A stretch of DNA of 55,994 nt. It comes from Bacteroidales bacterium. Lineage in GTDB: Bacteria; Bacteroidota; Bacteroidia; Bacteroidales; UBA932. The translations under genes were made by a program, and so were the position numbers. A model generated the notes under the pieces. The model was not told the DNA's origin. It worked only from the letters and a program-made list of their open reading frames with translations, and did no database searches. The stretch lies in assembly GCA_024401865.1 (NCBI GenBank), contig JAKSKI010000004.1, forward strand, positions 1 to 55,994, read 5' to 3'. Of this stretch, positions 42,485 to 53,716 are shown piece by piece (positions within the stretch are counted from its first letter, which is position 1; the number at the start of each line of letters is the position of its first letter).

Positions 42485-43363
42485 ATGAAAGGCATAATAC
42501 TCGCCGGAGGCGCCGGCACAAGGCTTTATCCCATCACGAAAGGCATCAGCAAGCAGCTCCTGCCCATATATGACAAGCCTATGGTCTATTATCCCCTGAG
42601 CGTACTGATGCTCGCCGGGATACGCGACATACTGCTTGTTTCGACGCCTGATGACCTGCCCGGCTTCAAGAGACTGCTTGGGGATGGTTCCGATTTCGGA
42701 ATCAGGTTCTGCTATGCCGAACAACCTCGTCCCGAAGGTCTTGCCCAGGCCTTTACGATAGGCGCCGATTTCATCGGTGATGACTGCGCCTGCCTCGTCC
42801 TGGGAGACAATATCTTCTACGGTGCCGGATTCTGCGATATGCTTAAGGATGCTGTACGGTCAGCTGAACGTGACGGTCTCGCGACGGTATTCGGCTATCG
42901 CGTCGATGATCCGCAGAGATACGGCGTTGCTGAAATCGGGCCTGGGGGCAAGTGCCTCTCCATCGAGGAGAAGCCTGTGTCTCCCAAGAGCAATTATGCT
43001 GTCACGGGCCTTTATTTCTATCCCAACAAGGTCGTCGGTGTGGCCCGGGGGCTCAAGCCGTCAGCACGAGGGGAGTATGAAATCACGTCAGTCAACCAGG
43101 TATTCCTGGAAGAGGGTGAACTGTCTGTCAAACTGCTTGGACGCGGGTTCGCCTGGCTTGATACGGGCACACACGATTCGCTATCGGAAGCTTCCACCTT
43201 TGTGGAGGTCATAGAGAAGCGCCAGGGCCAGAAAATCGCCTGCCCTGAAGAAATCGCATTCGACAACGGCTGGATTACCGCGGACCAGCTACGCCGTCTG
43301 GCTCAGCCTATGAGTAACAATCAGTACGGACAGTATCTTCTCAAACTAGTCGACAGGATATGA
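42485..43363 (+). CDS. rfbA: Glucose-1-phosphate thymidylyltransferase
   Basis: The 292-residue protein starts [18 protein letters not shown], the nucleotidyltransferase signature, and has [12 protein letters not shown] and LGDNIFYG. It makes dTDP-glucose, the first step to dTDP-L-rhamnose. A TAAATTTC box at 42453-42460 may serve as its promoter (one mismatch). The next gene overlaps by 4 bases. Confidence 0.96.
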   Translation: MKGIILAGGAGTRLYPITKGISKQLLPIYDKPMVYYPLSVLMLAGIRDILLVSTPDDLPGFKRLLGDGSDFGIRFCYAEQPRPEGLAQAFTIGADFIGDDCACLVLGDNIFYGAGFCDMLKDAVRSAERDGLATVFGYRVDDPQRYGVAEIGPGGKCLSIEEKPVSPKSNYAVTGLYFYPNKVVGVARGLKPSARGEYEITSVNQVFLEEGELSVKLLGRGFAWLDTGTHDSLSEASTFVEVIEKRQGQKIACPEEIAFDNGWITADQLRRLAQPMSNNQYGQYLLKLVDRI

Positions 43364-44256
43364 ATGTGCTTGTGACAGGAGCCGGAGGGCAGCTTGGTAC
43401 CGCCATGCGGGGAGTATCAGGTGGAAGTGAGGACAATTATGTCTTCACCGATATCAGTGAGGCGCGCGGCATTTCGGCTCTCGACATTACGGATATCGGT
43501 GCCGTAAGACGCTGCTGCAAGGCCAACGGCACGGATATTATTGTCAACTGCGCAGCCTATACCGATGTCGATGCTGCTGAGAACGATTATGACGGGGCCG
43601 AAAGGCTCAATGCCTACGCTCCCGCCTGTCTTGCGGAGGTGATGCGCGAATCCGGCGGATTGCTCATCCATATTTCCACGGATTATGTGTTTGGAGACAG
43701 TCCCTGCGATACGCCCTGCCGCGAGGACCTTCCTGCGGCCCCTGCCGGAGTGTACGGTCTGACCAAGCTGCACGGTGAGCAGCGTATACTTGAGAGCGGC
43801 TGCAACAGCGTGATAGTGCGCACGGCGTGGTTATACGGCGAGACAGGGAGGAATTTCTGCCGCACGGTGATAAATCTCACTTCGTCCAGACCTTCCCTCA
43901 AGGTGGTGGCTGACCAGGTTGGAACTCCCACATATGCCGGAGACCTTGCGTCTGCCATAGCGGCCGTCATCGACGATTACCGGAAGCACGGCAACTCCCA
44001 CAACGGCATATATCATTACAGCAACGAGGGATCCTGCAGCTGGTACGAATTCGCGTGCAGAATAAGGGATCTGTGGGGGAATGACGGATGCGAAATCCGT
44101 CCCTGTACCAGTGCCGAGTACCCCAGTCCCGTCCGGAGACCGGCGTACAGCGTGCTGGACAAGACAAAAATCAAGCGAACCTTCGGACTCGAAATCCCGT
44201 CGTGGGACACGAGTCTGCGCAAATGCATAGACAATATCAGGAATGAAACTGCTTAG
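43360..44256 (+). CDS. rfbD: dTDP-4-dehydrorhamnose reductase
   Basis: The 298-residue Rossmann protein has the NADPH site VTGAGGQLG, the catalytic YGLTKLHGE (YxxxK) and the ISTDYVF segment. It catalyses the last step to dTDP-L-rhamnose. It overlaps rfbA by ATGA and rfbC by 14 bases, so the three are a coupled operon. Confidence 0.95.
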   Translation: MNVLVTGAGGQLGTAMRGVSGGSEDNYVFTDISEARGISALDITDIGAVRRCCKANGTDIIVNCAAYTDVDAAENDYDGAERLNAYAPACLAEVMRESGGLLIHISTDYVFGDSPCDTPCREDLPAAPAGVYGLTKLHGEQRILESGCNSVIVRTAWLYGETGRNFCRTVINLTSSRPSLKVVADQVGTPTYAGDLASAIAAVIDDYRKHGNSHNGIYHYSNEGSCSWYEFACRIRDLWGNDGCEIRPCTSAEYPSPVRRPAYSVLDKTKIKRTFGLEIPSWDTSLRKCIDNIRNETA

Positions 44257-44830
44257 GACTGACATAGATGACGTGCTGATAATCGAACCTGAGTTGCACG
44301 ACGACTCAAGAGGATATTTCGTCGAAAGTTTCAATCAGAGGGAATTCGATGCCGCCGTGTCCTCCGTAACCGGTCTGGAACTGCGTTTCGTGCAGGATAA
44401 CGAGAGCCTGTCCTCCTTTGGCGTGATGAGGGGACTCCATTTCCAACTGCCACCCTTCGCCCAGTCCAAATTGGTCCGCTGTGTGATGGGATGTGTGGTG
44501 GATGTGGCTGTGGATATCCGCAGGGGTTCTCCCACATACGGCAGGTACGTCGCAGTCGAACTATCCCAGTCCAATCACCGCCAGATTCTCATTCCCAAGG
44601 GATTTGCACACGGATTTGCGGTGATGAGCAGGGAAGCCCTGTTCCAATACAAATGTGACGAATACTATCATCCCGAAGCCGAATGCGGGCTTGACCTTCT
44701 GGACCCGGTCCTTGGAATTGACTGGAAAATGCCGATACAGGATGCCGTCCTGAGTGACAAGGACCGCAAATGGAAGTCCTTCGCGGATTTCGATACTCCG
44801 TTCGAATACAAAAAGACAGACATACGATGA
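44243..44830 (+). CDS. rfbC: dTDP-4-dehydrorhamnose 3,5-epimerase
   Basis: The 195-residue cupin protein has GVMRGLHFQLPP with the catalytic His, the KLVRCVMGCVVDVAVDIR core, and the GFAHGFAVMS loop. It performs the double epimerisation before RfbD. rfbB (dTDP-glucose 4,6-dehydratase) is not in the window and must lie elsewhere if the pathway is complete. The next ATG overlaps its stop codon. Confidence 0.95.
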   Translation: MKLLRTDIDDVLIIEPELHDDSRGYFVESFNQREFDAAVSSVTGLELRFVQDNESLSSFGVMRGLHFQLPPFAQSKLVRCVMGCVVDVAVDIRRGSPTYGRYVAVELSQSNHRQILIPKGFAHGFAVMSREALFQYKCDEYYHPEAECGLDLLDPVLGIDWKMPIQDAVLSDKDRKWKSFADFDTPFEYKKTDIR

Positions 44831-46089
44831 ACAACGAACTCCAAATTTCGCAACGCGGCCTTGAAATGCCCGCTTCGCCTATCCGTAAACTTGCTCCCCT
44901 GGCTTATGACGCCGAGGACAAGGGGACGAAGATATACAGGCTTAACATCGGCCAGCCCGACCTTCCCACGCCCCAAAAGGCTTTGGATGCACTCAAGACA
45001 GTGGAACGCTCGACCCTTGAATACAGTCCCTCGCAGGGCTACAGGTCCCTTCGCAAGAAACTGGTCGACTATTACGAGCGCTACCAGATCAAACTGAATG
45101 CCGATGAGATCATCATCACCACAGGAGGTTCCGAAGCCGTGCTCTTCGCTTTCCTGAGCTGTCTTAATCCGGGTGACGAAATCATAGTCCCAGAGCCGGC
45201 CTATGCCAATTATATGGCCTTCGCCATTTCGGCAGGCGCCGTAATACGCACGATTACGACAACCATAGACGAAGGATTCTGCCTGCCCAAGGTGGAGAAG
45301 TTCGAGGAACTTATCAATGAGCGTACCAAGGCCATTCTGATATGCAATCCCAACAATCCTACGGGCTACCTTTATACCCAGAAGGAGATGAACCGCATAC
45401 GTGACCTTGTAAGGAAGCACAATCTGTATCTCTTCTCCGACGAGGTTTACCGCGAGTATATATATACGGGTTCACCTTATATCTCCGCTATGCATCTCGA
45501 GGGTATAGAGCAGAACGTAGTGCTAATCGATTCAGTCTCCAAGAGGTATTCTGAATGCGGTATCCGCATAGGAGCCCTGATTACCCACAACGAGGCTGTC
45601 CGCAAGACTGTAATGAAGTTCTGCCAGGCCCGTCTGAGCCCGCCCCTTCTCGGGCAGATTGTCGCGGAAGCATCCATCGAAGGCACTGAGGAGTATTCCC
45701 GTGACGTGTATGAGGAGTACGTGGAGAGGCGCAAATGCCTCATAGATGGAGTCAACAGGATTGAAGGATGTTACACCCCGCTCCCGATGGGCGCGTTCTA
45801 TACCGTGGCCAAACTGCCGGTGGCGGATGCCGAGGATTTCTGCGCCTGGTGCCTCAGGGATTTCTGTTGGAAGGACGAACTCACTCCGAAGACAATGACG
45901 GTTGCCGGGCAGGAACAGCCCTGCAAAGGCGAGACCATAATGATGGCCCCCGCAGCCGGATTCTATACGACACCCGGGCTGGGACGCGATGAGGTGCGTC
46001 TGGCCTACGTACTTTGCAAACAGGATATCAGAAGAGCCCTCTTCCTGCTGGAGAAGGCATTGGAAACATACAAACTTACACATAGATAA
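44827..46089 (+). CDS. PLP-dependent class I/II aminotransferase
   Basis: The start is the ATG at 44827 (ATGA with the rfbC stop). The 420-residue protein has the fold-type I pattern: LNIGQPDLPTP, ICNPNNPTGYLYT and the PLP Lys in DSVSKRYSECGIRIG. It moves amino groups between an amino acid and a keto acid; the donor is not evident. It is directly followed by a second, distinct aminotransferase gene, and the two overlap by 1 base. Confidence 0.9.
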   Translation: MNNELQISQRGLEMPASPIRKLAPLAYDAEDKGTKIYRLNIGQPDLPTPQKALDALKTVERSTLEYSPSQGYRSLRKKLVDYYERYQIKLNADEIIITTGGSEAVLFAFLSCLNPGDEIIVPEPAYANYMAFAISAGAVIRTITTTIDEGFCLPKVEKFEELINERTKAILICNPNNPTGYLYTQKEMNRIRDLVRKHNLYLFSDEVYREYIYTGSPYISAMHLEGIEQNVVLIDSVSKRYSECGIRIGALITHNEAVRKTVMKFCQARLSPPLLGQIVAEASIEGTEEYSRDVYEEYVERRKCLIDGVNRIEGCYTPLPMGAFYTVAKLPVADAEDFCAWCLRDFCWKDELTPKTMTVAGQEQPCKGETIMMAPAAGFYTTPGLGRDEVRLAYVLCKQDIRRALFLLEKALETYKLTHR

Positions 46090-47309
46090 TGGACAAACTT
46101 TCAGATCGTTTGCTCTCGATGGCGCCGTCGGCGACGCTGGCGATGTCCGCTAAGAGCGCGGAACTCAAGGCTCAGGGGATTGATGTAATCAATATGTCGG
46201 TAGGTGAGCCTGATTTCAATACACCCGACGCAATCAAAGATGCTGCCAAGAAGGCTATCGATGACAATATTACCCGATATTCTCCCGTTCCTGGCTATGC
46301 CGACCTCAAGAAGGCGATAGCCGCAAAACTCCTCAGGGAGAACTCCCTCGAGTATGCTCCGTCCCAAATCGTAGTGTCCTCCGGAGCCAAGCATTGCATC
46401 GCCAACGCCATAATGGCACTGGTCAATCCTGGTGACGAGGTTATCATTCCCGCTCCCTACTGGGTGAGTTATCCTCAGCTGGCGACACTTGCAGGAGGTG
46501 TCCCCGTACACATTCCCGCAACTATTGACAATGATTTCAAGATCACTCCCGCCCAGCTCGAGGCTGCTATCACTCCGCGCACCAGACTGATAATCCTGTG
46601 CTCTCCCTGCAATCCCACGGGTTCCATATATTCACGTGAAGAATTGAATGCACTTGCCGAAGTCATTCTTGCACACGAGCGCATAATTGTCATCTCTGAC
46701 GAGATATATGAACACCTCAATTATTCCGGAGCCCACGCTTCCATTGCAACCTGCCCCGGCATGAAGGAGCGCACCGCCATCGTGAACGGAGTGTCCAAGG
46801 CTTATGCGATGACGGGATGGAGAATCGGTTTCATAGCCGCTCCCGAATGGATAGCCAAAGGATGCTCGCTGCTTCAGGGTCAGTTCACCAGCGGACCCTG
46901 CTCGGTCAGTCAGATGGCTGCCATTGCCGCGTGGAACGGAGACCAGCAGTGCGTGGAGACAATGCGCAGGGCATTCCAGCGCAGGCGCGACCTTATTGTC
47001 AAGCTTGCCCGCGAAATACCAGGCTTGGAGGTCAATGTGCCTCAGGGTGCATTCTACCTCTTCCCCAAATGCTCATCATACTTTGGACGCAAATGCGCTG
47101 AATGTGAAACTGCAGGGCCCTGGAGCGGCAGGACGATAGAGAATTCCACTGACTTTGCAATGTTCCTTCTCGAGGTCGGTCACGTCGCCACTGTCAGCGG
47201 AGACGCTTTCGGCTCTCCCGAGTGTTTCCGCATGTCCTATGCCCTCTCCGATGATAATATCACCGAGGCACTCAAGAGGATATCCAAGGCTCTCGAATTG
47301 CTTTCGTAA
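46089..47309 (+). CDS. Aspartate-type aminotransferase (class I)
   Basis: The 406-residue protein has VIPAPYWVSYPQL, LCSPCNPTGSIYSREEL and the PLP Lys in VSKAYAMTGWRIG, typical of AspC/AspB class I enzymes. It likely interconverts aspartate and oxaloacetate with glutamate and 2-oxoglutarate. Its place directly before the aconitase-isocitrate dehydrogenase-citrate synthase genes, 3 bases away, ties it to that glutamate-forming branch. Confidence 0.9.
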   Translation: MDKLSDRLLSMAPSATLAMSAKSAELKAQGIDVINMSVGEPDFNTPDAIKDAAKKAIDDNITRYSPVPGYADLKKAIAAKLLRENSLEYAPSQIVVSSGAKHCIANAIMALVNPGDEVIIPAPYWVSYPQLATLAGGVPVHIPATIDNDFKITPAQLEAAITPRTRLIILCSPCNPTGSIYSREELNALAEVILAHERIIVISDEIYEHLNYSGAHASIATCPGMKERTAIVNGVSKAYAMTGWRIGFIAAPEWIAKGCSLLQGQFTSGPCSVSQMAAIAAWNGDQQCVETMRRAFQRRRDLIVKLAREIPGLEVNVPQGAFYLFPKCSSYFGRKCAECETAGPWSGRTIENSTDFAMFLLEVGHVATVSGDAFGSPECFRMSYALSDDNITEALKRISKALELLS

Positions 47310-47312
47310 GCT

Positions 47313-49463
47313 ATGATAGGATTTGGTAAACCATTGACTCTCTGCGAGAAGATACTCTACTCGCATTTCTACCACGGCGTTCCGGACAAGCCGCTGGAGC
47401 GCAAGAAGGATTATGCGTTCTTCCGCCCGGACAGGGTGGCAATGCAGGATGCGACCGCTCAGATGGCTGTCCTGCAGTTTATGAATGCGGGACGCGACCG
47501 TGTGGCAGTGCCCACGTCCATACACTGCGACCATCTCATCTGTGCCCGTGACGGAGTGGAGAAGGACCTGCCTGCCGCCGTCCAGGCCAATGCGGAGGTA
47601 TATGAATTCCTTCGCAGCGCCGCTTCCCGCTACGGCATAGGTTTCTGGAAGCCCGGAGCCGGTATCATCCATCAGGTGGTGCTTGAGAATTATGCTTTCC
47701 CGGGTGGAATGATGGTGGGCACAGACTCGCACACACCCAACGCAGGAGGTCTCGGGATGCTCGCGATCGGAGTCGGAGGCGCCGATGCCGTCGACGTGAT
47801 GGCCGGGATGGAATGGGAGCTCAAGATGCCCGGTATCATCGGTGTGCGCCTGAGCGGTGAACTGCAAGGATGGGCCAGTCCCAAGGACGTGATACTCAAA
47901 CTTGCCGGTATCCTGGGAGTCAAAGGAGGCACCAACAGCATAATAGAATATTTCGGCCCTGGTACCGAAACCATTTCCTGCACCGGCAAGGCCACAATAT
48001 GCAATATGGGAGCCGAAGTCGGCGCCACGTGCTCCGTATTCCCCTTTGATGCCAGAATGGCCGAATATCTGAGGGCAACCGGACGGGAAGAGGTGGCTGC
48101 GGCTTCCGAGGCGAAGTCGGGCGAACTCAAAGCTGATCCGGAGGTGCTCGAGCATCCCGAAATATACTATGACCGTGTCATCGACATAGACCTGAGCGCG
48201 TTGGAACCTTACGTCAACGGACCGTTCACCCCTGATGCCGCCTGCCCTATGAGCGGGATGAAGGCAAGGATAGAGGAGAACGGATATCCTGAGGATGTGT
48301 CTGTCAGTCTGATCGGCTCGTGCACCAATTCCTCATATCAGGATCTTTCGAGGGCTGCGGAGGTGGCTCAGCGGTTCATATCCCGGGAAGTCGCTCCCAA
48401 GGCCGGGCTTATAGTGAATCCTGGAAGCAACAGGATATTCGCCACGGCTCAGCGTGACGGCCTGATTGACAAGTTGAAATCTGCCGGAGCGGTGATTATG
48501 ACCAATGCCTGCGGACCCTGCATTGGCCAGTGGCAGCGCAAGACAGACGACCCTGCCGCCCGCAATACCATAGTGACGTCATTCAACCGTAATTTTGCAA
48601 AACGTGCAGACGGCAATCCCAATACGCACGCATTCATAGTGTCACCGGAGGTGGCAGTGGCGATGTGCTTCACCGGCAAGCTGTATTTCGACACCTCGTC
48701 GGTCCCGGCTCCCGTCGGCATGGAATTGCCTCCGGACGGTTTCGCCGATTGCGAAAGCGGCTATCTGGCTCCTTCTGACAATGCTCCTGACCCCGTCATT
48801 CGGCAGGGAAGTGACCGTATCCAGAAACTGGAACCTTTCGAGCCTTGGAACGGCAGCGATTTCGAAGGTGCAGCCCTGCTCATCAAGACAAAGGGCAAGT
48901 GCACTACAGACCATATTTCGATGGCCGGCCCCTGGCTCCGATTCCGCGGCCATCTGGAAAACATCTCCGGCAATCTGCTGATGGGTGCTGTGAATGCATT
49001 CAATGGGTTGACAGATGCGGTAGAGTGCAATCTCGACGGGAATGTCACCACGATGCGTGTGTCCGAGGCGGCACGCCGTTACAGGGATGCCGGCATCGGC
49101 AGCGTAGTGGTAGCCGAAGATAATTACGGCGAAGGGTCCAGCCGTGAGCACGCTGCTATGGAACCCCGTTTCCTTGGCGTGAAAGCCGTGATTGCCAAGA
49201 GCTTTGCACGTATCCACGAAACCAACCTCAAGAAGCAGGGAGTGCTGGCCTTGAGTTTCGCCGATACATCTGATTACGACAAAGTGCTCGAGGGAGACGG
49301 TATCGATGTGCTCTGCTCCACAATCAAGCCGGGTGAGCCTGTGCGTGTTGTCCTGCATCATCGTGACGGAAGCGAAGACGAATTCCTCACCACACATACA
49401 TACAACGCGCAGCAACTTGAGTGGTTCCGTGCAGGATCCGCTCTCAACAGTCTTAAGAAATGA
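47313..49463 (+). CDS. acn: Aconitate hydratase
   Basis: The 716-residue aconitase has the 4Fe-4S cysteines in [10 protein letters not shown] and [10 protein letters not shown], and [19 protein letters not shown]. The swivel domain carries [14 protein letters not shown]. Sequence style is that of the mitochondrial-like aconitases known from Bacteroides. It converts citrate to isocitrate. It overlaps the isocitrate dehydrogenase gene by 4 bases. Confidence 0.94.
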   Translation: MIGFGKPLTLCEKILYSHFYHGVPDKPLERKKDYAFFRPDRVAMQDATAQMAVLQFMNAGRDRVAVPTSIHCDHLICARDGVEKDLPAAVQANAEVYEFLRSAASRYGIGFWKPGAGIIHQVVLENYAFPGGMMVGTDSHTPNAGGLGMLAIGVGGADAVDVMAGMEWELKMPGIIGVRLSGELQGWASPKDVILKLAGILGVKGGTNSIIEYFGPGTETISCTGKATICNMGAEVGATCSVFPFDARMAEYLRATGREEVAAASEAKSGELKADPEVLEHPEIYYDRVIDIDLSALEPYVNGPFTPDAACPMSGMKARIEENGYPEDVSVSLIGSCTNSSYQDLSRAAEVAQRFISREVAPKAGLIVNPGSNRIFATAQRDGLIDKLKSAGAVIMTNACGPCIGQWQRKTDDPAARNTIVTSFNRNFAKRADGNPNTHAFIVSPEVAVAMCFTGKLYFDTSSVPAPVGMELPPDGFADCESGYLAPSDNAPDPVIRQGSDRIQKLEPFEPWNGSDFEGAALLIKTKGKCTTDHISMAGPWLRFRGHLENISGNLLMGAVNAFNGLTDAVECNLDGNVTTMRVSEAARRYRDAGIGSVVVAEDNYGEGSSREHAAMEPRFLGVKAVIAKSFARIHETNLKKQGVLALSFADTSDYDKVLEGDGIDVLCSTIKPGEPVRVVLHHRDGSEDEFLTTHTYNAQQLEWFRAGSALNSLKK

Positions 49464-50614
49464 ACGGAAAAGTGATCATACCTCTTGTTGAAGGGGACGG
49501 TGTGGGGCCCGAGGTGACCTCGGCAATGTGCAAGGTGCTGGATGCCGCTGTAAGGCGGGCATATGGCGACAGCAGAGGCATAGAATGGAAGGAGGTGCTT
49601 GCCGGAGGCAAGGCTTACGAGCAGTGCGGGACATATCTGCCGGACGCGACAATCGATGCATTCCGCCAGTATGGCATAGGCATCAAAGGCCCTCTCATGA
49701 CTCCGGTGGGCGGCGGAATAAGGTCTTTGAATGTGGCGCTTCGGCAAGGACTTGACCTGTATGTATGCCAGAGGCCGGTAAGGTGGTTCAGGGGTGTTGT
49801 CTCCCCAGTGAAGCACCCCGAGAATGTGGATATGGTCATATTCCGCGAGAACACTGAAGATATCTACGCCGGCATCGAATGGGAGGCTGAGTCCCCCGAG
49901 GCACGCAAGCTGTACGAGTTCCTTCGTGACGGAATGGGCGTGAACAAAGTGAGGTTCCCGGACACTTCGGCCTTCGGCATCAAACCTGTTTCCAGGGAAG
50001 GAACGGAAAGGCTGGTGCGTGCCGCCTGCCGTTATGCCCTTGAGCAGGGACGCCCTTCGGTGACTCTGGTCCACAAGGGCAATATCATGAAATACACTGA
50101 AGGCGGTTTCAAAAAGTGGGGTTATGAACTTGCAGAGCGTGAATTTGGTGACGCCATCGCTTCCGGGAAACTGGTAATAAAGGACTGCATCGCTGATGCC
50201 TTCCTCCAGAATGCTCTCCTCAAACCGCAGGAATACAGCGTGATAGCCACGCTCAATCTCAATGGCGACTATATCTCGGACATGCTTGCCGCACAGGTCG
50301 GTGGCATTGGCATCGCTCCCGGGGCCAATATCAATTATGACAGCGGACTCGCAATATTCGAGGCCACTCACGGCACAGCTCCCGACATTGCAGGCAGGAA
50401 TGTGGTCAATCCCTGCTCCAACATCCTGTCCGGTGTGATGATGCTTGAGCATATCGGATGGAACGAGGCTGCCTCCCTTGTGGTGGAGTCTTTGGAGGAC
50501 GCTTTTTCCGCAGGTGTGGCCACGGCCGATCTTGCACGGCTGATGCCGGAAGGCAAGCCTGTTGGAACCGTGGAATTCACGGAATACATTGTGAACACGA
50601 TTGACAGAATATGA
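49460..50614 (+). CDS. icd: Isocitrate dehydrogenase, probably NAD-dependent
   Basis: The 384-residue protein has the isocitrate/isopropylmalate dehydrogenase fold with [18 protein letters not shown] (the substrate Ser loop), [14 protein letters not shown] and [10 protein letters not shown]. In [13 protein letters not shown] the residues after Pro are Asp-Ile. In E. coli NADP-enzyme these are Lys344-Tyr345, while Asp-Ile marks NAD use. It forms 2-oxoglutarate from isocitrate. It sits between aconitase and citrate synthase genes, coupled on both sides. Confidence 0.93.
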   Translation: MNGKVIIPLVEGDGVGPEVTSAMCKVLDAAVRRAYGDSRGIEWKEVLAGGKAYEQCGTYLPDATIDAFRQYGIGIKGPLMTPVGGGIRSLNVALRQGLDLYVCQRPVRWFRGVVSPVKHPENVDMVIFRENTEDIYAGIEWEAESPEARKLYEFLRDGMGVNKVRFPDTSAFGIKPVSREGTERLVRAACRYALEQGRPSVTLVHKGNIMKYTEGGFKKWGYELAEREFGDAIASGKLVIKDCIADAFLQNALLKPQEYSVIATLNLNGDYISDMLAAQVGGIGIAPGANINYDSGLAIFEATHGTAPDIAGRNVVNPCSNILSGVMMLEHIGWNEAASLVVESLEDAFSAGVATADLARLMPEGKPVGTVEFTEYIVNTIDRI

Positions 50615-51969
50615 AAGCAAACGGCAAGAAAGAGTATCTGATATACAAACTTTCAGATCAGATGAAGGGTTGTACGAAGATAGATGCGGAACTTTTCAAG
50701 AAGATGGACGTGAAGAGGGGCCTTCGCAACGAGGATGGCACCGGTGTGCTTGTGGGCCTCACCAACATCGGTAATGTTGTCGGTTATGACAGACTCCCCG
50801 ACGGCTCTCTCGTGCCCATAGACGGCAAACTTTACCTCAGGGGATACGAGGTGTCCGAGATAGTGCACGCAATCGAGAAGGAGCAGCGCTTCGGCTTCGA
50901 GGAGGTCGCTTATCTCCTTCTGTCCGGACAGCTTCCGGATTCTGACGAACTCGCCACGTTCAAGCAGCTGCTGTACAACAATATGCCTCTGGAGAAGAAC
51001 ACTCTTCTCCATATAATCGAAATGGAGGGCCACGACATTATGAACATCCTCGCCCGCAGCGTGCTGGAGTTCTATACGTTCGATGACAATCCGGATGACA
51101 CGTCAAGGGAGAACCTTATGCGGCAGAGCATAGAACTGATGTCCAAGTTCCCGACCATCATCGCGTACGCCTACAATATGCTGCGGCACGGAGAACAGGG
51201 ACGTTCCCTGCATATCCGTCATCCCCAGAACGGTCTGTCCCTGGCCGAGAACTTCCTGTTTATGCTCAAAGGCTACGATTATACCGTACTGGATGCACGC
51301 ACCCTCGATCTGCTGCTGATACTTCATTCCGAACACGGCGGCGGTAACAACTCCACATTCACAGTGCGCGTTACTTCTTCGACAGGTTCGGATACATACA
51401 GCTCGATTGCTGCCGGCATCGGTTCCCTCAAGGGCCCCAAGCACGGCGGTGCAAATCTCAAGGTGTGCGAGATGACCGAATTCCTTAAATCCCATATCTC
51501 CGACTGGAAGGATGAATCGGAGATTGCCAGGCACATCAACGGTATTCTGAACAAGGAAATGTTTGACCGTCAGGGACTTGTCTATGGTATAGGCCACGCT
51601 GTCTACACTCTCTCCGATCCCAGGGCTGTCCTCCTCAAGGAGATGGCCCGGAGCCTGGCTGAAGAGAAGGGGAGACTGGCCGAATTCGAGTTCCTGGAGA
51701 GGGTCGAGAAGGTGGCTGTCGAGACCATATATAAGGCGAAGGGCCGCTCGAAGACACTCTGCGCCAATGTCGACTTCTATTCGGGATTCGTATATGACCT
51801 CATCGGAATTCCCAAGGATATATATACTCCTCTCTTTGCCATGGCACGAATCGTGGGTTGGTGCGCGCACCGCAACGAGGAACTCAATTTCGAAGGACGC
51901 CGTATCATACGTCCCGCATACAAATGCGTGACCGACGAGAAGGATTATGTGGACATTAACTCAAGATAA
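50611..51969 (+). CDS. gltA: Citrate synthase
   Basis: The 452-residue protein has the active-site segments [26 protein letters not shown] and [14 protein letters not shown], with catalytic His residues in each. It condenses oxaloacetate and acetyl-CoA. With the two genes before it, it forms the oxidative branch that supplies 2-oxoglutarate for glutamate. It overlaps icd by ATGA. Confidence 0.95.
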   Translation: MKANGKKEYLIYKLSDQMKGCTKIDAELFKKMDVKRGLRNEDGTGVLVGLTNIGNVVGYDRLPDGSLVPIDGKLYLRGYEVSEIVHAIEKEQRFGFEEVAYLLLSGQLPDSDELATFKQLLYNNMPLEKNTLLHIIEMEGHDIMNILARSVLEFYTFDDNPDDTSRENLMRQSIELMSKFPTIIAYAYNMLRHGEQGRSLHIRHPQNGLSLAENFLFMLKGYDYTVLDARTLDLLLILHSEHGGGNNSTFTVRVTSSTGSDTYSSIAAGIGSLKGPKHGGANLKVCEMTEFLKSHISDWKDESEIARHINGILNKEMFDRQGLVYGIGHAVYTLSDPRAVLLKEMARSLAEEKGRLAEFEFLERVEKVAVETIYKAKGRSKTLCANVDFYSGFVYDLIGIPKDIYTPLFAMARIVGWCAHRNEELNFEGRRIIRPAYKCVTDEKDYVDINSR

Positions 51970-51973
51970 CACT

Positions 51974-53716
51974 ATGACTATTAAACGAATGACATTTGTT
52001 GGGCTGATGCTCCTCCTCTCTGTCGTCTCATTCGGCGGCCAGAGGGAGCCCATATGGCCCAAGGGCAAGATGCCCGATGCTCAGAATGGCCAGATTGCGG
52101 CTATGACGGACGAATCGAATGCTGAAGGATTCAAGCCTGACGCCCATAGGGTGGCATATATCGAATGGTTTGAAGCTCCCGCCAAGGAAGTGAGGAAGGA
52201 TGTCTGTATGATCCTCATTTCGGGAGGAGCATATAACAGCTGCTGCGACGTCAAGCCTGTCCGCGAATGGAAGGAGAGACTCACCGCAGAAGGCATCCAG
52301 TGCGTCAATTTCGTATACAGAACGCCCCGTCCGGAGGGGATTCCCTATTATCAGACAGCCTGGGAGGATGGACAGAGGGCTGTCAGAATGGTTCGTAAGG
52401 AGGCTGCAAGGCGTGGATTCGACCCGGAAAAGATCGGAGTCATATCGATGTCCGCCGGTTCGCATCTGGCTCTGCTTCTCGCTACAAGTTCGCAGACTCC
52501 TGCTTATGAGCCGGTTGACGCTCTCGACAAGTTGCCCTGCCATATCAACTGGGCTATCGTGTGTGCCCCCGCATATGTGACCACCGATGCCGACGCCACC
52601 GGTTCGAGAGCGACCCGTGAGGGCTATGGCATTGATGTCGGACTCTCTCCCGTATTCAAATTCGATGAGAAGACCTGCCCGATGAGCCTTCATCACGGTG
52701 GCAGGGATCCCTATTCTCCCAACGGCTCCACCCAGGTGTACAGGCAGCTCCGCAGAATGGGTATTCCCGCCGAACTGCACCTCTATCCCGATAAGGGCCA
52801 CGGCATCTACGGTGTGGAACGGGGAGTGGAATTCATGCGTCAGATGGGATTCCTTGGAGAATTGGAGCCGGAAGTGGCTCTGATGGACCGTTATCCCGAC
52901 GATGAAGCGCGCGCAGGGAAGGTTGTCGAGGATGTGTGGCCTGAAGGCAAGATGCCGGATGCCAGGGAGAATCAGTGCAAGCCGTATATCGAGTGGCACT
53001 TCCCCAAGGAGTTGAAGACAACGGCCATACAGATCATATATTCGGGAGGAAGTTACGGTGGCAATGATCCCGACGGATTCGAGGTTGCGCCCGCCCGCAG
53101 ATATCTCAATTCGCTCGGAATGACCGTCGTGACCCTCAAGTACCGCACACCGCGTCCCGCCGGGCTTGCCAAGCATACGACAGCCTGGGAGGATCTGCAA
53201 AGGGCAATACGCATTGTCCGCAGTGAGGCGGCTTCCAGAGGCCTCGATCCGGACCGCATAGGCATTATGGGAAGTTCTGCCGGAGGACATCTGACACTTA
53301 TGGGCGTGACTTCATCGCGTCATCAGTCATACCTTCCCATAGACGGAATCGACCGGCTGCCCTGCAACGTGCAGTGGGGGATAGGCATCTATCCCGCATA
53401 CTCCCTGACGGACGGCGCCGAAAAGGGCAATTCCACAGGCGGAAACGATGACAGCGCCGTGCTGGTACCCGAATTCAGCTTCGATATCGATACCGCTCCC
53501 ATGCTGTTCGTGCACGGAGATGCTGACGGTTGGGCCGCGATGAATTCGGTCAAGGCCTGGGAGAAGATGAGAAGTATGGGAGTGCAGTGTGAATTGCACA
53601 CACTCGCGAAGAGGCCTCACTGCTTCCAGCGCAAGGCTTCTCCCGGAACGGGCAGTTATACGTATCTGGACAGAATCGCCGAGTTCCTGCAGGCTCAGAA
53701 AGTACTTGAACAATGA
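51974..53716 (+). CDS. Secreted tandem alpha/beta-hydrolase (two esterase domains)
   Basis: The start is the ATG at 51974, 4 bases after gltA. The 580-residue protein has a signal peptide and two related hydrolase domains. Domain 1 (about 25-290) has SMSAGSH for the nucleophile, GRDPYSPNG and KGHGIYG. Domain 2 (about 310-580) has GSSAGGH, GDADGWAAM and KRPHCFQ. Both therefore keep Ser, Asp and His. Shared stretches such as YRTPRPEG/YRTPRPAG and PKGKMPDA/PEGKMPDA show an internal duplication. Such BD-FAE-type domains deacylate sugar esters such as acetylated or feruloylated polysaccharide. The substrate is unknown. Confidence 0.86.
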   Translation: MTIKRMTFVGLMLLLSVVSFGGQREPIWPKGKMPDAQNGQIAAMTDESNAEGFKPDAHRVAYIEWFEAPAKEVRKDVCMILISGGAYNSCCDVKPVREWKERLTAEGIQCVNFVYRTPRPEGIPYYQTAWEDGQRAVRMVRKEAARRGFDPEKIGVISMSAGSHLALLLATSSQTPAYEPVDALDKLPCHINWAIVCAPAYVTTDADATGSRATREGYGIDVGLSPVFKFDEKTCPMSLHHGGRDPYSPNGSTQVYRQLRRMGIPAELHLYPDKGHGIYGVERGVEFMRQMGFLGELEPEVALMDRYPDDEARAGKVVEDVWPEGKMPDARENQCKPYIEWHFPKELKTTAIQIIYSGGSYGGNDPDGFEVAPARRYLNSLGMTVVTLKYRTPRPAGLAKHTTAWEDLQRAIRIVRSEAASRGLDPDRIGIMGSSAGGHLTLMGVTSSRHQSYLPIDGIDRLPCNVQWGIGIYPAYSLTDGAEKGNSTGGNDDSAVLVPEFSFDIDTAPMLFVHGDADGWAAMNSVKAWEKMRSMGVQCELHTLAKRPHCFQRKASPGTGSYTYLDRIAEFLQAQKVLEQ

